Source: Akkermansiaceae bacterium (GTDB lineage: Bacteria; Verrucomicrobiota; Verrucomicrobiia; Verrucomicrobiales; Akkermansiaceae). Taken from it: a DNA stretch of 46,805 bases. The notes under the pieces were generated by a model. That model saw only the letters and a program-made list of their open reading frames with translations. It did not search any database and had not been told where the DNA came from. Position 1 is the first letter of the stretch, and the number at the start of each line of letters is the position of its first letter. Shown in pieces: positions 1 to 7,955 of the stretch. The translations under genes and the position numbers were made by a program. The stretch lies in contig CAJJBR010000101.1 of NCBI GenBank assembly GCA_905182475.1, positions 1-46,805 on the forward strand, in the 5' to 3' direction.

Positions 1-98
1 GCTTCGATCCCCATGATTTTCATCAATCTACGGACTCGCTTTCGTCCTATTTTCCAACCCTGGTCGATGAGTTCGAGCCGGAGCTTACGCTGGCCGAG
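1..98 (-). pseudogene. IS3-type transposase OrfB fragment (HTH_21 region)
   Basis: Read on the minus strand, this piece encodes a stretch containing GQRKLRLELIDQGWKIGRKR followed by VRRLMKIMGIEA. That matches the helix-turn-helix region before the DDE core in IS3-family OrfB proteins (pattern G-R-x-L...G..IGRKRV.RLM..MGI.A). The catalytic part would lie outside the window to the left. The N-terminal side stops at position 98, exactly where an IS256-like terminus begins, so the simplest reading is that one element inserted into the other. The family call is by motif only. Confidence 0.6.
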
Positions 99-424
99 GG
101 CTGCGTAAATATTTTTCTGTAAAAGTGGCTGATGGCTTTTTCTGAAGGTGGTTGGTTTGTCGTTTTCGGTTTCTGTTAGTTGAGAGTGAGATAGGTTTTG
201 CCAGTTTCCCAGGACTCGGAGATCTCGATTAGGACGCCAGTGACGAGCCTCAGGAGTGATTCTTCGTTCGGAAAGAGTCCGACCACACGCGTTCGTTTCT
301 TGATCTGAGCGTTTACGTTTTCGCAGGCGTTGGAGGTTCGTAGACGCTTTCTGTGGGCTTCGGGTAGGGCGAATATTGCGAAGCCTTCCGGGAGGTTGTC
401 CTCGGCTCATGCGGCGAGTTTGGG
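99..424 (-). mobile_element. IS256-family (mutator-type) element remnant: 3' end and terminal repeat
   Basis: The minus strand from 424 down to the TAA at 176-178 encodes the C-terminus of a mutator-type transposase. Recognisable blocks are AEDNLPEG, FALPEAHRKRLRTSN, RTRVVGLFPNEES, LLRLVTGVL and ESWETGKTYL. Two in-frame stops (TGA at 407-409, where the family usually has Trp, and TAG at 425-427) and loss of everything upstream show that it is dead. Positions 99-176 are the noncoding 3' flank, ending in GGCTGCGTAAATATTTTTCT, which resembles IS256-type terminal inverted repeats. The same 86 bp recur at the right end of the window. Confidence 0.75.
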
Positions 425-625
425 CTAAGCCATGGGGAATGGTACATAAGAGGAACCTAAACGCGGCGGGGAGCACAACAAGGGGCAAACTGGTCGGCTG
501 TGGGTGAACTGATGAATGTGAACACCTTCACCTCCATCGTCAGCGGACTGGTCGTCAATGGGGGGGGTATATGGTGCAGGAACCTACACTCACGCCTCGG
601 AGGCTTGGATGATCGGTTCCACCGC
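425..625. other. intergenic sequence between IS remnant and hppA
   Basis: About 200 bp with no credible gene. The open frames here are short or antisense to hppA. A run of eight G occurs near 560. The left boundary is the decay point of the IS256 remnant, so part of this may be further degraded element sequence, but no recognisable peptide remains. Confidence 0.4.
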
Positions 626-2665
626 CTAGAGCAGGCCGGCGATGACGAGGCTCACGATGGCCATCACATTGATGAGGATGTTCATCGAGGGGCCGGAGGT
701 GTCTTTCAGTGGATCGCCGACGGTGTCGCCGACCACGCAACCGGCGTGGGTTTCGGAGCCCTTGCCGCCGAAATTACCTTCCTCGACGTGCTTCTTGGCA
801 TTGTCCCATGCGCCGCCGGCATTGGACATGAAGAGGGCGAGGAACACGCAGCCGAGCAGGGCGCCGATGAGTGTTCCGGCGAGGGTCTTCGCTCCGGCCT
901 GGGCGCCTTCCGGCGCGATCCATTCGAAGCCAAAGCCGACCACTAGCGGCGTGCCGACGGCGAGAAGTGCGGGTCCGATCATGGCGCGGGTCGCGGCCTT
1001 GGTGGCGATGTCGATGCAGCGGTTGCTGTCGGGTTCGACGGTTCCTTTGAGTATGCCTGGTTCTTCGCGGAACTGGCGGCGGATCTCCTCGATCATTTGG
1101 CCGGCGGCCTTGCCCACGGCATCCATGGTTAGTGATCCGTTGTAGAAAGGGACGGCTCCGCCGATGAGCAGCCCAACGAAGAAGTAGCGGAGCGAGTCCG
1201 GCGTTGCGAGATCGAGGCTGATACCGGTTTTCTGGATGAAGGCGGTGATCAGTGCGAGAGCGGCGAGTCCGGCAGCGCCAATGGCGAAACCTTTCCCGAT
1301 GGCTGCCGTGGTGTTGCCGACGACGTCGAGGCTGTCGGTGATCTTGCGGGTCTCTTCTCCCATTTCGGCCATCTGGGCAATGCCGCCGGCGTTGTCGGCG
1401 ATCGGCCCGTATGCGTCGATCGCCATAGTGATCCCGACGGTGCCGAGCATGCCGATGGCGGCGAGGCCGACCCCGTAGAGTCCGGCGAACTCATACGAGC
1501 AGTAAAGGGTGGCTGCGATGGTCAGCACCGGCAGGACGACCGACTGCAGGCCGACGGAAAGCCCGCAGATGATCAGGGTGGCGACACCGGTCTGCCCCTG
1601 CGCGGCGATGTTTCTGATCGGTCTCCCGCCGGTGTAATACTCGGTGATGAGGCCGATCAGGACGCCCCCGAGGGAACCACAAAGGACGGCTGCTGCGAGC
1701 GTATGAGGGAGGTCGAGAAGGCTGGTCAGTCCGAAGGTGGCAGCCACGAACAGCGCCGCAGCCCCGATGGTGCCCGTGCGCAGGGCGAGGGCGGGATTCT
1801 TATCGGCGAAAAGGTTCACTAGGACGATGCCGAGCACCGAGCATAGGATCCCGACGGTGGTGAGTATGAGTGGAAACTGAAGTAGGATTTCGTCCGATGC
1901 CGCCCCGTAGGTGACGGCGGCTGCGCTTGTCGAGGCGGCGATGGCAATCGTTGCAATCTGCGCCCCGCAGTAGGATTCGAAAATGTCCGATCCCATGCCC
2001 GCGACGTCGCCGACATTGTCGCCGACGTTGTCTGCGATCACGCCGGGGTTGCGCGGGTCGTCTTCGGGGATGCCTTCCTCGAGCTTGCCGACGAGGTCGG
2101 TGCCGACATCGGCGGCCTTGGTGAAGATACCTCCGCCGACACGGTAGAAGAGGGCGACGAGAGAGGCTCCCATGGCAAAGCCTTCGAGGATTTCCGGGAG
2201 GTGTTGGTTGCCCGTGTAGATCCAGAAGAGTGAGCCGAGGCCGATCAGCCCCATGGCTGCGACAGTCAGGCCCATGACGGCTCCGCCGGAAAAGGCGATC
2301 TTGAGCGCCTTGGCTGCACCTGTTTCGTTGGCCGCTACGGTGGTGCGGACGTTTGCGAGGGTGGCGGTTTTCATGCCGATGAAGCCGGCCGCGGAGGAGG
2401 CGAGGCAGCCCATGAAGAAGGCGATTGATTGCGGGCCGCTGAAGGACTTGTCCTGGAACAGGAACAGGGCGGTTCCAAGAATCACGGAAAACAGGGCGAT
2501 GAGAATGAACTCACGCTTCATGAAAACCATCGCGCCTTTCTGGATTTTTACCGAAATTCGCTCGGCAAGGCCACCGCCTGCGCTTTGCTTCTTGATCGAG
2601 AAAAACAGGTAGGCGGAAAGGCAAAGGCCAAGGAATCCGGCGAGGGGGGTCAGGTAAGTCGGCAT
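626..2665 (-). CDS. hppA: membrane-bound ion-translocating pyrophosphatase
   Basis: This integral membrane pump hydrolyses pyrophosphate to drive H+ or Na+ export across the cytoplasmic membrane. The protein is about 679 aa and very hydrophobic, in line with the usual ~16 membrane spans. Visible family motifs are DVGTDLVGKLEEGIPEDDP near residue 186, NVGDNVGD near 213, the gate region IFESY near 228, and the C-terminal DTVGDPLKDTSGPS. The segment GNTTAAIGKG near 450 has Ala where K+-independent enzymes have Lys, which points to the K+-dependent class. H+ versus Na+ specificity cannot be decided by eye. I start at the Met of MPTYLTPL because the 13 upstream residues are polar and membrane PPases normally begin at the first helix; an in-frame ATG also exists at 2704. 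The gene stands alone, converging on the IS remnant. Confidence 0.95.
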   Translation of the reverse strand: MPTYLTPLAGFLGLCLSAYLFFSIKKQSAGGGLAERISVKIQKGAMVFMKREFILIALFSVILGTALFLFQDKSFSGPQSIAFFMGCLASSAAGFIGMKTATLANVRTTVAANETGAAKALKIAFSGGAVMGLTVAAMGLIGLGSLFWIYTGNQHLPEILEGFAMGASLVALFYRVGGGIFTKAADVGTDLVGKLEEGIPEDDPRNPGVIADNVGDNVGDVAGMGSDIFESYCGAQIATIAIAASTSAAAVTYGAASDEILLQFPLILTTVGILCSVLGIVLVNLFADKNPALALRTGTIGAAALFVAATFGLTSLLDLPHTLAAAVLCGSLGGVLIGLITEYYTGGRPIRNIAAQGQTGVATLIICGLSVGLQSVVLPVLTIAATLYCSYEFAGLYGVGLAAIGMLGTVGITMAIDAYGPIADNAGGIAQMAEMGEETRKITDSLDVVGNTTAAIGKGFAIGAAGLAALALITAFIQKTGISLDLATPDSLRYFFVGLLIGGAVPFYNGSLTMDAVGKAAGQMIEEIRRQFREEPGILKGTVEPDSNRCIDIATKAATRAMIGPALLAVGTPLVVGFGFEWIAPEGAQAGAKTLAGTLIGALLGCVFLALFMSNAGGAWDNAKKHVEEGNFGGKGSETHAGCVVGDTVGDPLKDTSGPSMNILINVMAIVSLVIAGLL

Positions 2666-2776
2666 GGGCTTGTCGAAATGAAAGGGCGAACCTTGGGAAT
2701 CCAATCCCGATCAGGCAAATGAAATCCCTCATTCCGGACGAAATTCCGGCGTAGGCGGGTTGAGCGTCCGGAGTTG

Positions 2777-3079
2777 TCATTCTTGTTTGAAGAAAACGTC
2801 GGCGAATACCCAGCGGTAGTTCTGATCATCGGACCAGGTTATCTGATTCTTCCAAGCGGTCGTTGTGCGGTTGTCATGTACGATTATGTGGGATTGGGTA
2901 ATGTCGAAAGAGTAGGTCTCGTATTGCCAATTGGCATTTGCCCCCGGGTATTTCGATCGGTCGATCACGTAATGGCCGATGATGTCTGAGCAGGAGGGCA
3001 CTAGCTGTGGCAGGATTGGACTGAAAGATAAATGGAACGAGCCGACGGCGAGGTAACTGACTCTTCCCTGAAAGTTCAT
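2777..3079 (-). CDS. small hypothetical protein
   Basis: This 100-aa frame starts MNFQGRVSYLAV and ends WVFADVFFKQE. It lies between the start of hppA (same strand) and the start of lysC (opposite strand). I recognise no family. The composition is ordinary for a folded protein, rich in Trp, Tyr and Asp, rather than the Arg/Pro-rich make-up of shadow frames. A longer open frame runs on into lysC, but that part is antisense to a real gene, so I begin at the internal ATG at 3079. The N-terminal 25 residues are moderately hydrophobic and could be a weak signal sequence. No good ribosome binding site is visible. Confidence 0.4.
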   Translation of the reverse strand: MNFQGRVSYLAVGSFHLSFSPILPQLVPSCSDIIGHYVIDRSKYPGANANWQYETYSFDITQSHIIVHDNRTTTAWKNQITWSDDQNYRWVFADVFFKQE

Positions 3080-3133
3080 TTTGAGAGTTGAAGTTTCAGG
3101 CTGCAGCCCCTTGAATCCGCCCGCTCCCAACCC

Positions 3134-4360
3134 ATGGCTCTCATTGTTCAAAAATACGGCGGAACCTCCGTCGGCTCCATCGATCGCATCCGCAACGTTG
3201 CTGTGCGCATGAAAAGCACCTGTGACGATGGCAACAAGGTTGTCGCCGTAGTTTCCGCAATGGGTGGTGTCACCGACAAGCTTATCGGGATGGCGAATGA
3301 ACTGAACGAGACGCCTACCGACCGGGAACTCGACGTTCTGCTCGCCACCGGCGAGCAGCAATCCATCGCACTCGTTTCCATGGCCCTCCAAGCTCTAGGG
3401 GTCGATGCCGCATCCATCACCGGTCGCCAGGCCGGGATCTTCACTACTGGCACCCATACCCGCGGCCGGATCTCGAACATGGATCCGTCTCTGATGAACA
3501 AATTTCTCGAAGAGGGGAAAACCCTCGTCGTTGCCGGATTCCAAGGCACCACCCTCGAAGGTATGGTTCACACCCTCGGGCGGGGCGGCTCCGACCTCAC
3601 CGCTATCGCCGTCGCCGCCTCGTTAAAAGCCGATGTCTGCCAGATCCTCACCGATGTGGACGGCGTCTATACCTGCGATCCAAGGGTTGTGAAAAACGCC
3701 CGCAAGCTTCCGGAAATTTCCTACGATGAAATGTTGGAGATGGCCTCCTCCGGCTCTAAAGTCATGCAATCCCGCTCCGTCGAATTCGCGAAGAAATTCG
3801 GAGTCATTTTCGAGGTTAGATCCTCACTCAACGACAACCCAGGAACACTCGTGCTAGAAGAACATCCCAATATGGAAAACGTCGTCATCCGTGGTATCTC
3901 CATCGAGCGCTCCCAGGCGCGCGTCACCATCTCCGGTATCCCGGATCATCCCGGTATGTCTGGGAAAATTCTCGGCACCCTCGCCGATGCGGAGATCAAC
4001 CTCGATATGATCGTCTCGAACATCTCCAACGACGACCGCTCGAAGCATTCCTTCACCATGCATTCCAATGACCTAGGAAAAGCGCAGGCGGCTCTCAAGC
4101 CCGTCCTCGCCGAGCTTTCCAAGGATGCGAAGATCGAGACCGAAGCTGGTATCGCAAAACTTTCCGCAGTCGGCATCGGCATGCGCTCCCACTCTGGAGT
4201 CGCCGCCACCATGTTCAAAGCCCTAGGTGACAAAGGCATCAACATCGGTATGATCTCCACCTCGGAAATCAAAATCGCAGTTACCGTTGATGAAGTCCAC
4301 ATCGAGGACGCAGCGAGAGCTGTCCACGACGCCTTCGGTCTCGACAAAAAACCGGTCTGA
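3134..4360 (+). CDS. lysC: aspartate kinase, monofunctional
   Basis: This enzyme phosphorylates L-aspartate with ATP, the first step towards lysine, threonine and methionine. The 408-aa length is typical of single-function class-I-type aspartokinases. The N-terminus carries KYGGTSVGS (residues 8-16), the amino acid kinase signature. RGGSDLTAIA and TDVDGVYTCDPR follow in the kinase domain, and MEMASSGSKVM-like sequence (MLEMASSGSKVMQ) near residue 202. The last ~140 residues read as two ACT domains, so allosteric feedback by lysine and/or threonine is expected. No lysine riboswitch is visible in the short upstream gap. It is transcribed divergently from hppA and the small ORF; no pathway neighbours are adjacent. 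Confidence 0.95.
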   Translation: MALIVQKYGGTSVGSIDRIRNVAVRMKSTCDDGNKVVAVVSAMGGVTDKLIGMANELNETPTDRELDVLLATGEQQSIALVSMALQALGVDAASITGRQAGIFTTGTHTRGRISNMDPSLMNKFLEEGKTLVVAGFQGTTLEGMVHTLGRGGSDLTAIAVAASLKADVCQILTDVDGVYTCDPRVVKNARKLPEISYDEMLEMASSGSKVMQSRSVEFAKKFGVIFEVRSSLNDNPGTLVLEEHPNMENVVIRGISIERSQARVTISGIPDHPGMSGKILGTLADAEINLDMIVSNISNDDRSKHSFTMHSNDLGKAQAALKPVLAELSKDAKIETEAGIAKLSAVGIGMRSHSGVAATMFKALGDKGINIGMISTSEIKIAVTVDEVHIEDAARAVHDAFGLDKKPV

Positions 4361-4508
4361 ACAAGGATTGGCTGTATCCTGCTGCCAATCGAAGCAATGC
4401 GGAGATGGATGGACTTTAAGGTCATACCCTTCCCTCAAATAAGAAGGGAGGAATATCAGGGGAAGCGTGCTTGGGTTGCTGGGCAGCAGAATGTAGCCCT
4501 TCCTGCGC

Positions 4509-5588
4509 CTAATAGAGCTCTACGAGGTAGGCCTCGCGGACTCCGCCGCCTTTGATGCGCACCCAGTAGATACCGCGGCCGGTGATGGGTTGGGGTTGTG
4601 GCTCGAAGTTGATGGCGTTTGCGTAAGTGGAGACGAATTCCACAGGGAGAGCTTTGCCGGGCACTTCCTCGCTGCTGGAGAAGGGTTTCTCCGGTCGCCT
4701 CCTGAGTTTGTAAACCTCTACCTTGAGATCTCCTGCAGGAGGGGCTTTTTTGTTCAGGTAAAGAGACCATCCGTTGCCATGCATGTATTCCTTGGGGAAG
4801 AAGCCTTTCCCGGGATAGCCCCAGCTATCGCGGACTCTGCCACCTCCGGAGGAATCCATGGAGATCATTGCGGAATAGCGTTTCTCGGAGCCGAAGCCTG
4901 TCTTGCCCATTGGCGGGTTCAGGCACCAGCGGCGGTGCCCCCTTTTTTCCCGATTGTTGCTACCTCCGTCATTCATGTATTGGCGTACGCTTGAGAGCAT
5001 AGTTCCCCCCATCGCGAGGTTACTTAGATTAGTGGATCGGCCGATACCGTGGGAAAGTTTACCGATTTCCTCGCAGGCCTGCGCCGCATCCGTTGCCTGC
5101 GCGACCATTTTTTCATCAGCCTTCACTTCATAGGGAACACCGCTGAGGTATCGGTAGGTATTTAGTTCGTTGATGGTTTCTTGCTGGTCGCGCTCGATGC
5201 CGTCCGGCGCGTCGCGCTTTTTGATCTCTTTGAGGCTGTCTTTGATCTCGGCCTTGGTTCTGGAGTAGATCCGCGAGGAAATTTCACCGCTATCCTCTGC
5301 TTCTTCCTTGCCCTTTTCCTCTTCCTTTGGCTTGGCTTCGGGTTCCTCAGGTATCCATTCCCTTAAATAGGTGATGTCGGGAGGGGAAAGGATGCTGAAC
5401 GCGATCTCTGCATTCTTCCCCGATTTCCTTGCCAAGACGGTTGCTTCTTCAAGATCTTGGTTGATGGAGATCACGCGTCCCTCGAAGGACCGTCCAAGGT
5501 TGTCTGTGAAGGTGTGCCACTTTTCCGCAGCGCTTAGGGAAAAGGAGGTGATGATCAGGCAGACCAGTTGAATAAGGGGTGTTTTCAT
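4509..5588 (-). CDS. secreted SHD1-like plus CAP (SCP/PR1) domain protein
   Basis: This exported protein is of unknown substrate. The start at MKTPLIQLVC is chosen because it gives a clean signal peptide ending near SLSAAEKW; an in-frame ATG lies 11 codons upstream. After the signal, WHTFTDNLGRSFEGRVISI to DITYLREWIPEE resembles the SHD1-type module common in planctomycete and verrucomicrobial exported proteins. A Glu/Lys-rich linker (residues ~85-125) follows, then INELNTYRYLSGVPYEVKAD and QATDAAQACEEIGKLSHGIG. The latter carries the helix and His expected of a bacterial CAP domain (N-x-x-R...L..A...A......SH). The C-terminal ~130 residues are a beta-rich extension. CAP domains have varied extracellular roles, so no reaction is proposed. 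Confidence 0.75.
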   Translation of the reverse strand: MKTPLIQLVCLIITSFSLSAAEKWHTFTDNLGRSFEGRVISINQDLEEATVLARKSGKNAEIAFSILSPPDITYLREWIPEEPEAKPKEEEKGKEEAEDSGEISSRIYSRTKAEIKDSLKEIKKRDAPDGIERDQQETINELNTYRYLSGVPYEVKADEKMVAQATDAAQACEEIGKLSHGIGRSTNLSNLAMGGTMLSSVRQYMNDGGSNNREKRGHRRWCLNPPMGKTGFGSEKRYSAMISMDSSGGGRVRDSWGYPGKGFFPKEYMHGNGWSLYLNKKAPPAGDLKVEVYKLRRRPEKPFSSSEEVPGKALPVEFVSTYANAINFEPQPQPITGRGIYWVRIKGGGVREAYLVELY

Positions 5589-5673
5589 TTGCACGCGAAG
5601 TTTGGAGCGCGATCGGGGCATGGCAATACAGTTTCTTCGGTGCTACTCAGGCAGAGAGACTCCCTTCCTTGGG

Positions 5674-7854
5674 CTATTTTGCTGGGATCCGTTGCTTGGC
5701 GGGGGCATAGCCGGGGGCTTCGGCGGAGATTTCCCAGGCACCGCCGGGGTCGGCTCCGTATGCGGGCGCTAGCTTGATGGTTCCTTCGAGGCTGCCTTTG
5801 CTTTGGCTGATACCATCGGAGAGGCCGAGGATGGCGGCTACGAGTTTGTCGGCATCCTCCTGTTTTAGTGCGATCTGCGGAGGCATGGGGATTTTGCCCC
5901 AAACGCCTGCACCGCCGGTCTTGAGCTTGTTGTGGAGATACTTGCCTGGGTCGTGTTGTCCCCGGTATTTCAGGGAGACATCTAGGTAGGACGGGCCGAC
6001 TGAGGCGACGCTGATTTGGTGGCAGGCGAAGCATTGGTTTGCCTTGGCAAGTTTTGAAATGTCGGTGCTGAACTGTGCACCGCCTGCATCGTGGCCGGTG
6101 GGGGCGATGTAGCGGGCGCGGACGGTGATGATGGCTGGATCGGGGGCTTTCTCGGCACTGACCTTGAATTTTAGTTGATCACCGAATCCCGGTTCCCCAT
6201 CGGCTTTCCCTAGATCGAGAGCCAGAGGCAGGAGGACTTTGGAGTGGTCTAGGCTGATGCGGGCGAAGCCTCTTGCTCCCTTGTCATCGGTGGCGACGGC
6301 GCGGATCTCTTGGAAGCTGCCTTCCGGGACGACGGCGGTGGAGCCAGTGCCGAGGTTCCGTTCCGTGACGCCCTCGGTCAGATACCAAGTGATGGTGATC
6401 TTGCCGTTCTCAGGATCGTTTGCCTGGTCGACCGAGTAACTGTTGGCAACGCCGCCGGTGGGCTTGATGGTGATGGTAGGGAGCTTGTTGCCATCGTCCG
6501 GACGGAGGCGGGACACGCTGCCGTTCCTGTTGAAATACCATCCGGATCCGTATTCGAGCAGGACGAGAGATCCGTCCTTGTCCATTTCTAGATCCATGGG
6601 GTGGACGAGTTTTTCAATGAAACCTTCGAGTTTCTCCAGCTTCTCATTGGCATCGAGTTTGGCTTTGAAGATCCTACCGCGCATCCAATCGTAGGTCAGC
6701 AGGGTGCGGTCGTCTTCCTTGCCGAGGATGTTATGTTTTCTGCTCGAATCAAAATAGAAGACGGGGCCGGCCATCGCGTTGCGACTGCCTTTGCCCATGA
6801 CGGGGAACTCCTCGCTGTTGTTGTAGGTATACCAGATTAAAGCAGGCTGTGCTGGAGGAAGATTTTTCAGGCCGGTGTTGCGCTGACCGGGATTCACGGG
6901 TGCGGCGGGATCGGTCATTTTTCCGAGGGAGTTATTGGCGAAATCTCGGATGGGGTAGGGCTTGTTATCAGCGATGACGAAGGGCCAGCCAAAGTTCCCG
7001 GCTTCCTTTGCTTGATTCACCTCGTCGTGACCACGCGGACCGTTGTTGGATTCGCCGCGCGCATCGGGGCCGACCTCACCCCAGTAAAGGCTATTGGTTT
7101 TCGAATCGATGGAGATGCGGAACGGGTTGCGGCAACCCATCACGTAGATCTCCGGGCGTGTATTCGCGGTGCCTGGCTTGAAGAGGTTTCCGGCGGGGAT
7201 TTCATAGCCTTCCTCGGTGGGCTTGATTCGGAGAACCTTGCCTCGGAGGTCGTTGGTGTTGCCCGCGCTGCGCTGCGCATCCCGCTCGGTGCGGCCGTCG
7301 CGGTCGTCGATGGGGGCGAAGCCCGCGCTCTCAAATGGGTTGGTGTTGTCACCTGTGGAAACGTAGAGCAACCCGTCGGGGCCGAACTCAACCGATCCGC
7401 CGTGGTGGCAGACCCTGTTCTCGCGTTCGGTGGGGATTTCTAGGAGTTTGAGCTCGGAAGCGGGGTCGATTTTTCCGTCCTTGAGGGTGAAACGTGACAG
7501 CCGGTTCGCGATGATATCCGCAGCGCTGTAGTAGAGGTAAATGCACTGGTTCTTCTCGAAATCCGGATCGATGGCGATGCCCAGCATGCCGTCCTCGCGG
7601 GCGTAGCTGCTATCGGCGTGGGTCTCTTTCAAATGCTCGACTGGGATTGTGCCGATATCGAAAAGTCCGCCGGTCTGTGGATTGACGCGCACCACCCGTC
7701 CTTCGCGTTCGATGACGAACAGGTTCCCGTCCGGTGCGATTGCAACCTCCATCGGATCTTGTAAGCCTGTGACGATTGTTTCCTTGATAAGAGGCGCGGC
7801 GGAGGAAGCGGTAGCAAGAGCCAGGGTGAGAGGGAGGGCTTTAAGAAGGTTCAT
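5674..7854 (-). CDS. exported PQQ-type glucose/sorbosone dehydrogenase-like protein with C-terminal cytochrome c
   Basis: This is probably a periplasmic dehydrogenase that passes electrons to its own heme. I start at MNLLKALPLTLALATASSAA, a good signal peptide; an in-frame ATG lies 10 codons upstream. The first ~450 residues are a GSDH-type beta-propeller: GLQDPMEVAIAPDGNLFV, DGMLGIAIDPDF, HHGGSVEFGPDGLLYVSTGD, LRGKVLRIKP and GCRNPFRISID. A beta-sandwich segment follows (TITIKPTGGVANSYS...), then a monoheme cytochrome c with CFACH and a likely axial Met in KIPMPPQ. This architecture is well known in Planctomycetes and Verrucomicrobia, often near polysaccharide-degradation genes. The substrate is unknown. 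It lies 85 bp upstream of the CAP gene on the same strand and may be cotranscribed with it. Confidence 0.85.
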   Translation of the reverse strand: MNLLKALPLTLALATASSAAPLIKETIVTGLQDPMEVAIAPDGNLFVIEREGRVVRVNPQTGGLFDIGTIPVEHLKETHADSSYAREDGMLGIAIDPDFEKNQCIYLYYSAADIIANRLSRFTLKDGKIDPASELKLLEIPTERENRVCHHGGSVEFGPDGLLYVSTGDNTNPFESAGFAPIDDRDGRTERDAQRSAGNTNDLRGKVLRIKPTEEGYEIPAGNLFKPGTANTRPEIYVMGCRNPFRISIDSKTNSLYWGEVGPDARGESNNGPRGHDEVNQAKEAGNFGWPFVIADNKPYPIRDFANNSLGKMTDPAAPVNPGQRNTGLKNLPPAQPALIWYTYNNSEEFPVMGKGSRNAMAGPVFYFDSSRKHNILGKEDDRTLLTYDWMRGRIFKAKLDANEKLEKLEGFIEKLVHPMDLEMDKDGSLVLLEYGSGWYFNRNGSVSRLRPDDGNKLPTITIKPTGGVANSYSVDQANDPENGKITITWYLTEGVTERNLGTGSTAVVPEGSFQEIRAVATDDKGARGFARISLDHSKVLLPLALDLGKADGEPGFGDQLKFKVSAEKAPDPAIITVRARYIAPTGHDAGGAQFSTDISKLAKANQCFACHQISVASVGPSYLDVSLKYRGQHDPGKYLHNKLKTGGAGVWGKIPMPPQIALKQEDADKLVAAILGLSDGISQSKGSLEGTIKLAPAYGADPGGAWEISAEAPGYAPAKQRIPAK

Positions 7855-7955
7855 GTTTATGCAGGAAAGTGCATTCGATTTCATGGGAAGATAGATGGAA
7901 ATTCAATGAGAATTTTTATCCGCGAATCGACGGAATAGTATCAGGCCGTGGCGAG

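Noticed and set aside
3080..3391. N-terminal extension of the small ORF into lysC
   Set aside because: This part is antisense to the aspartokinase kinase domain and has no protein-like features.
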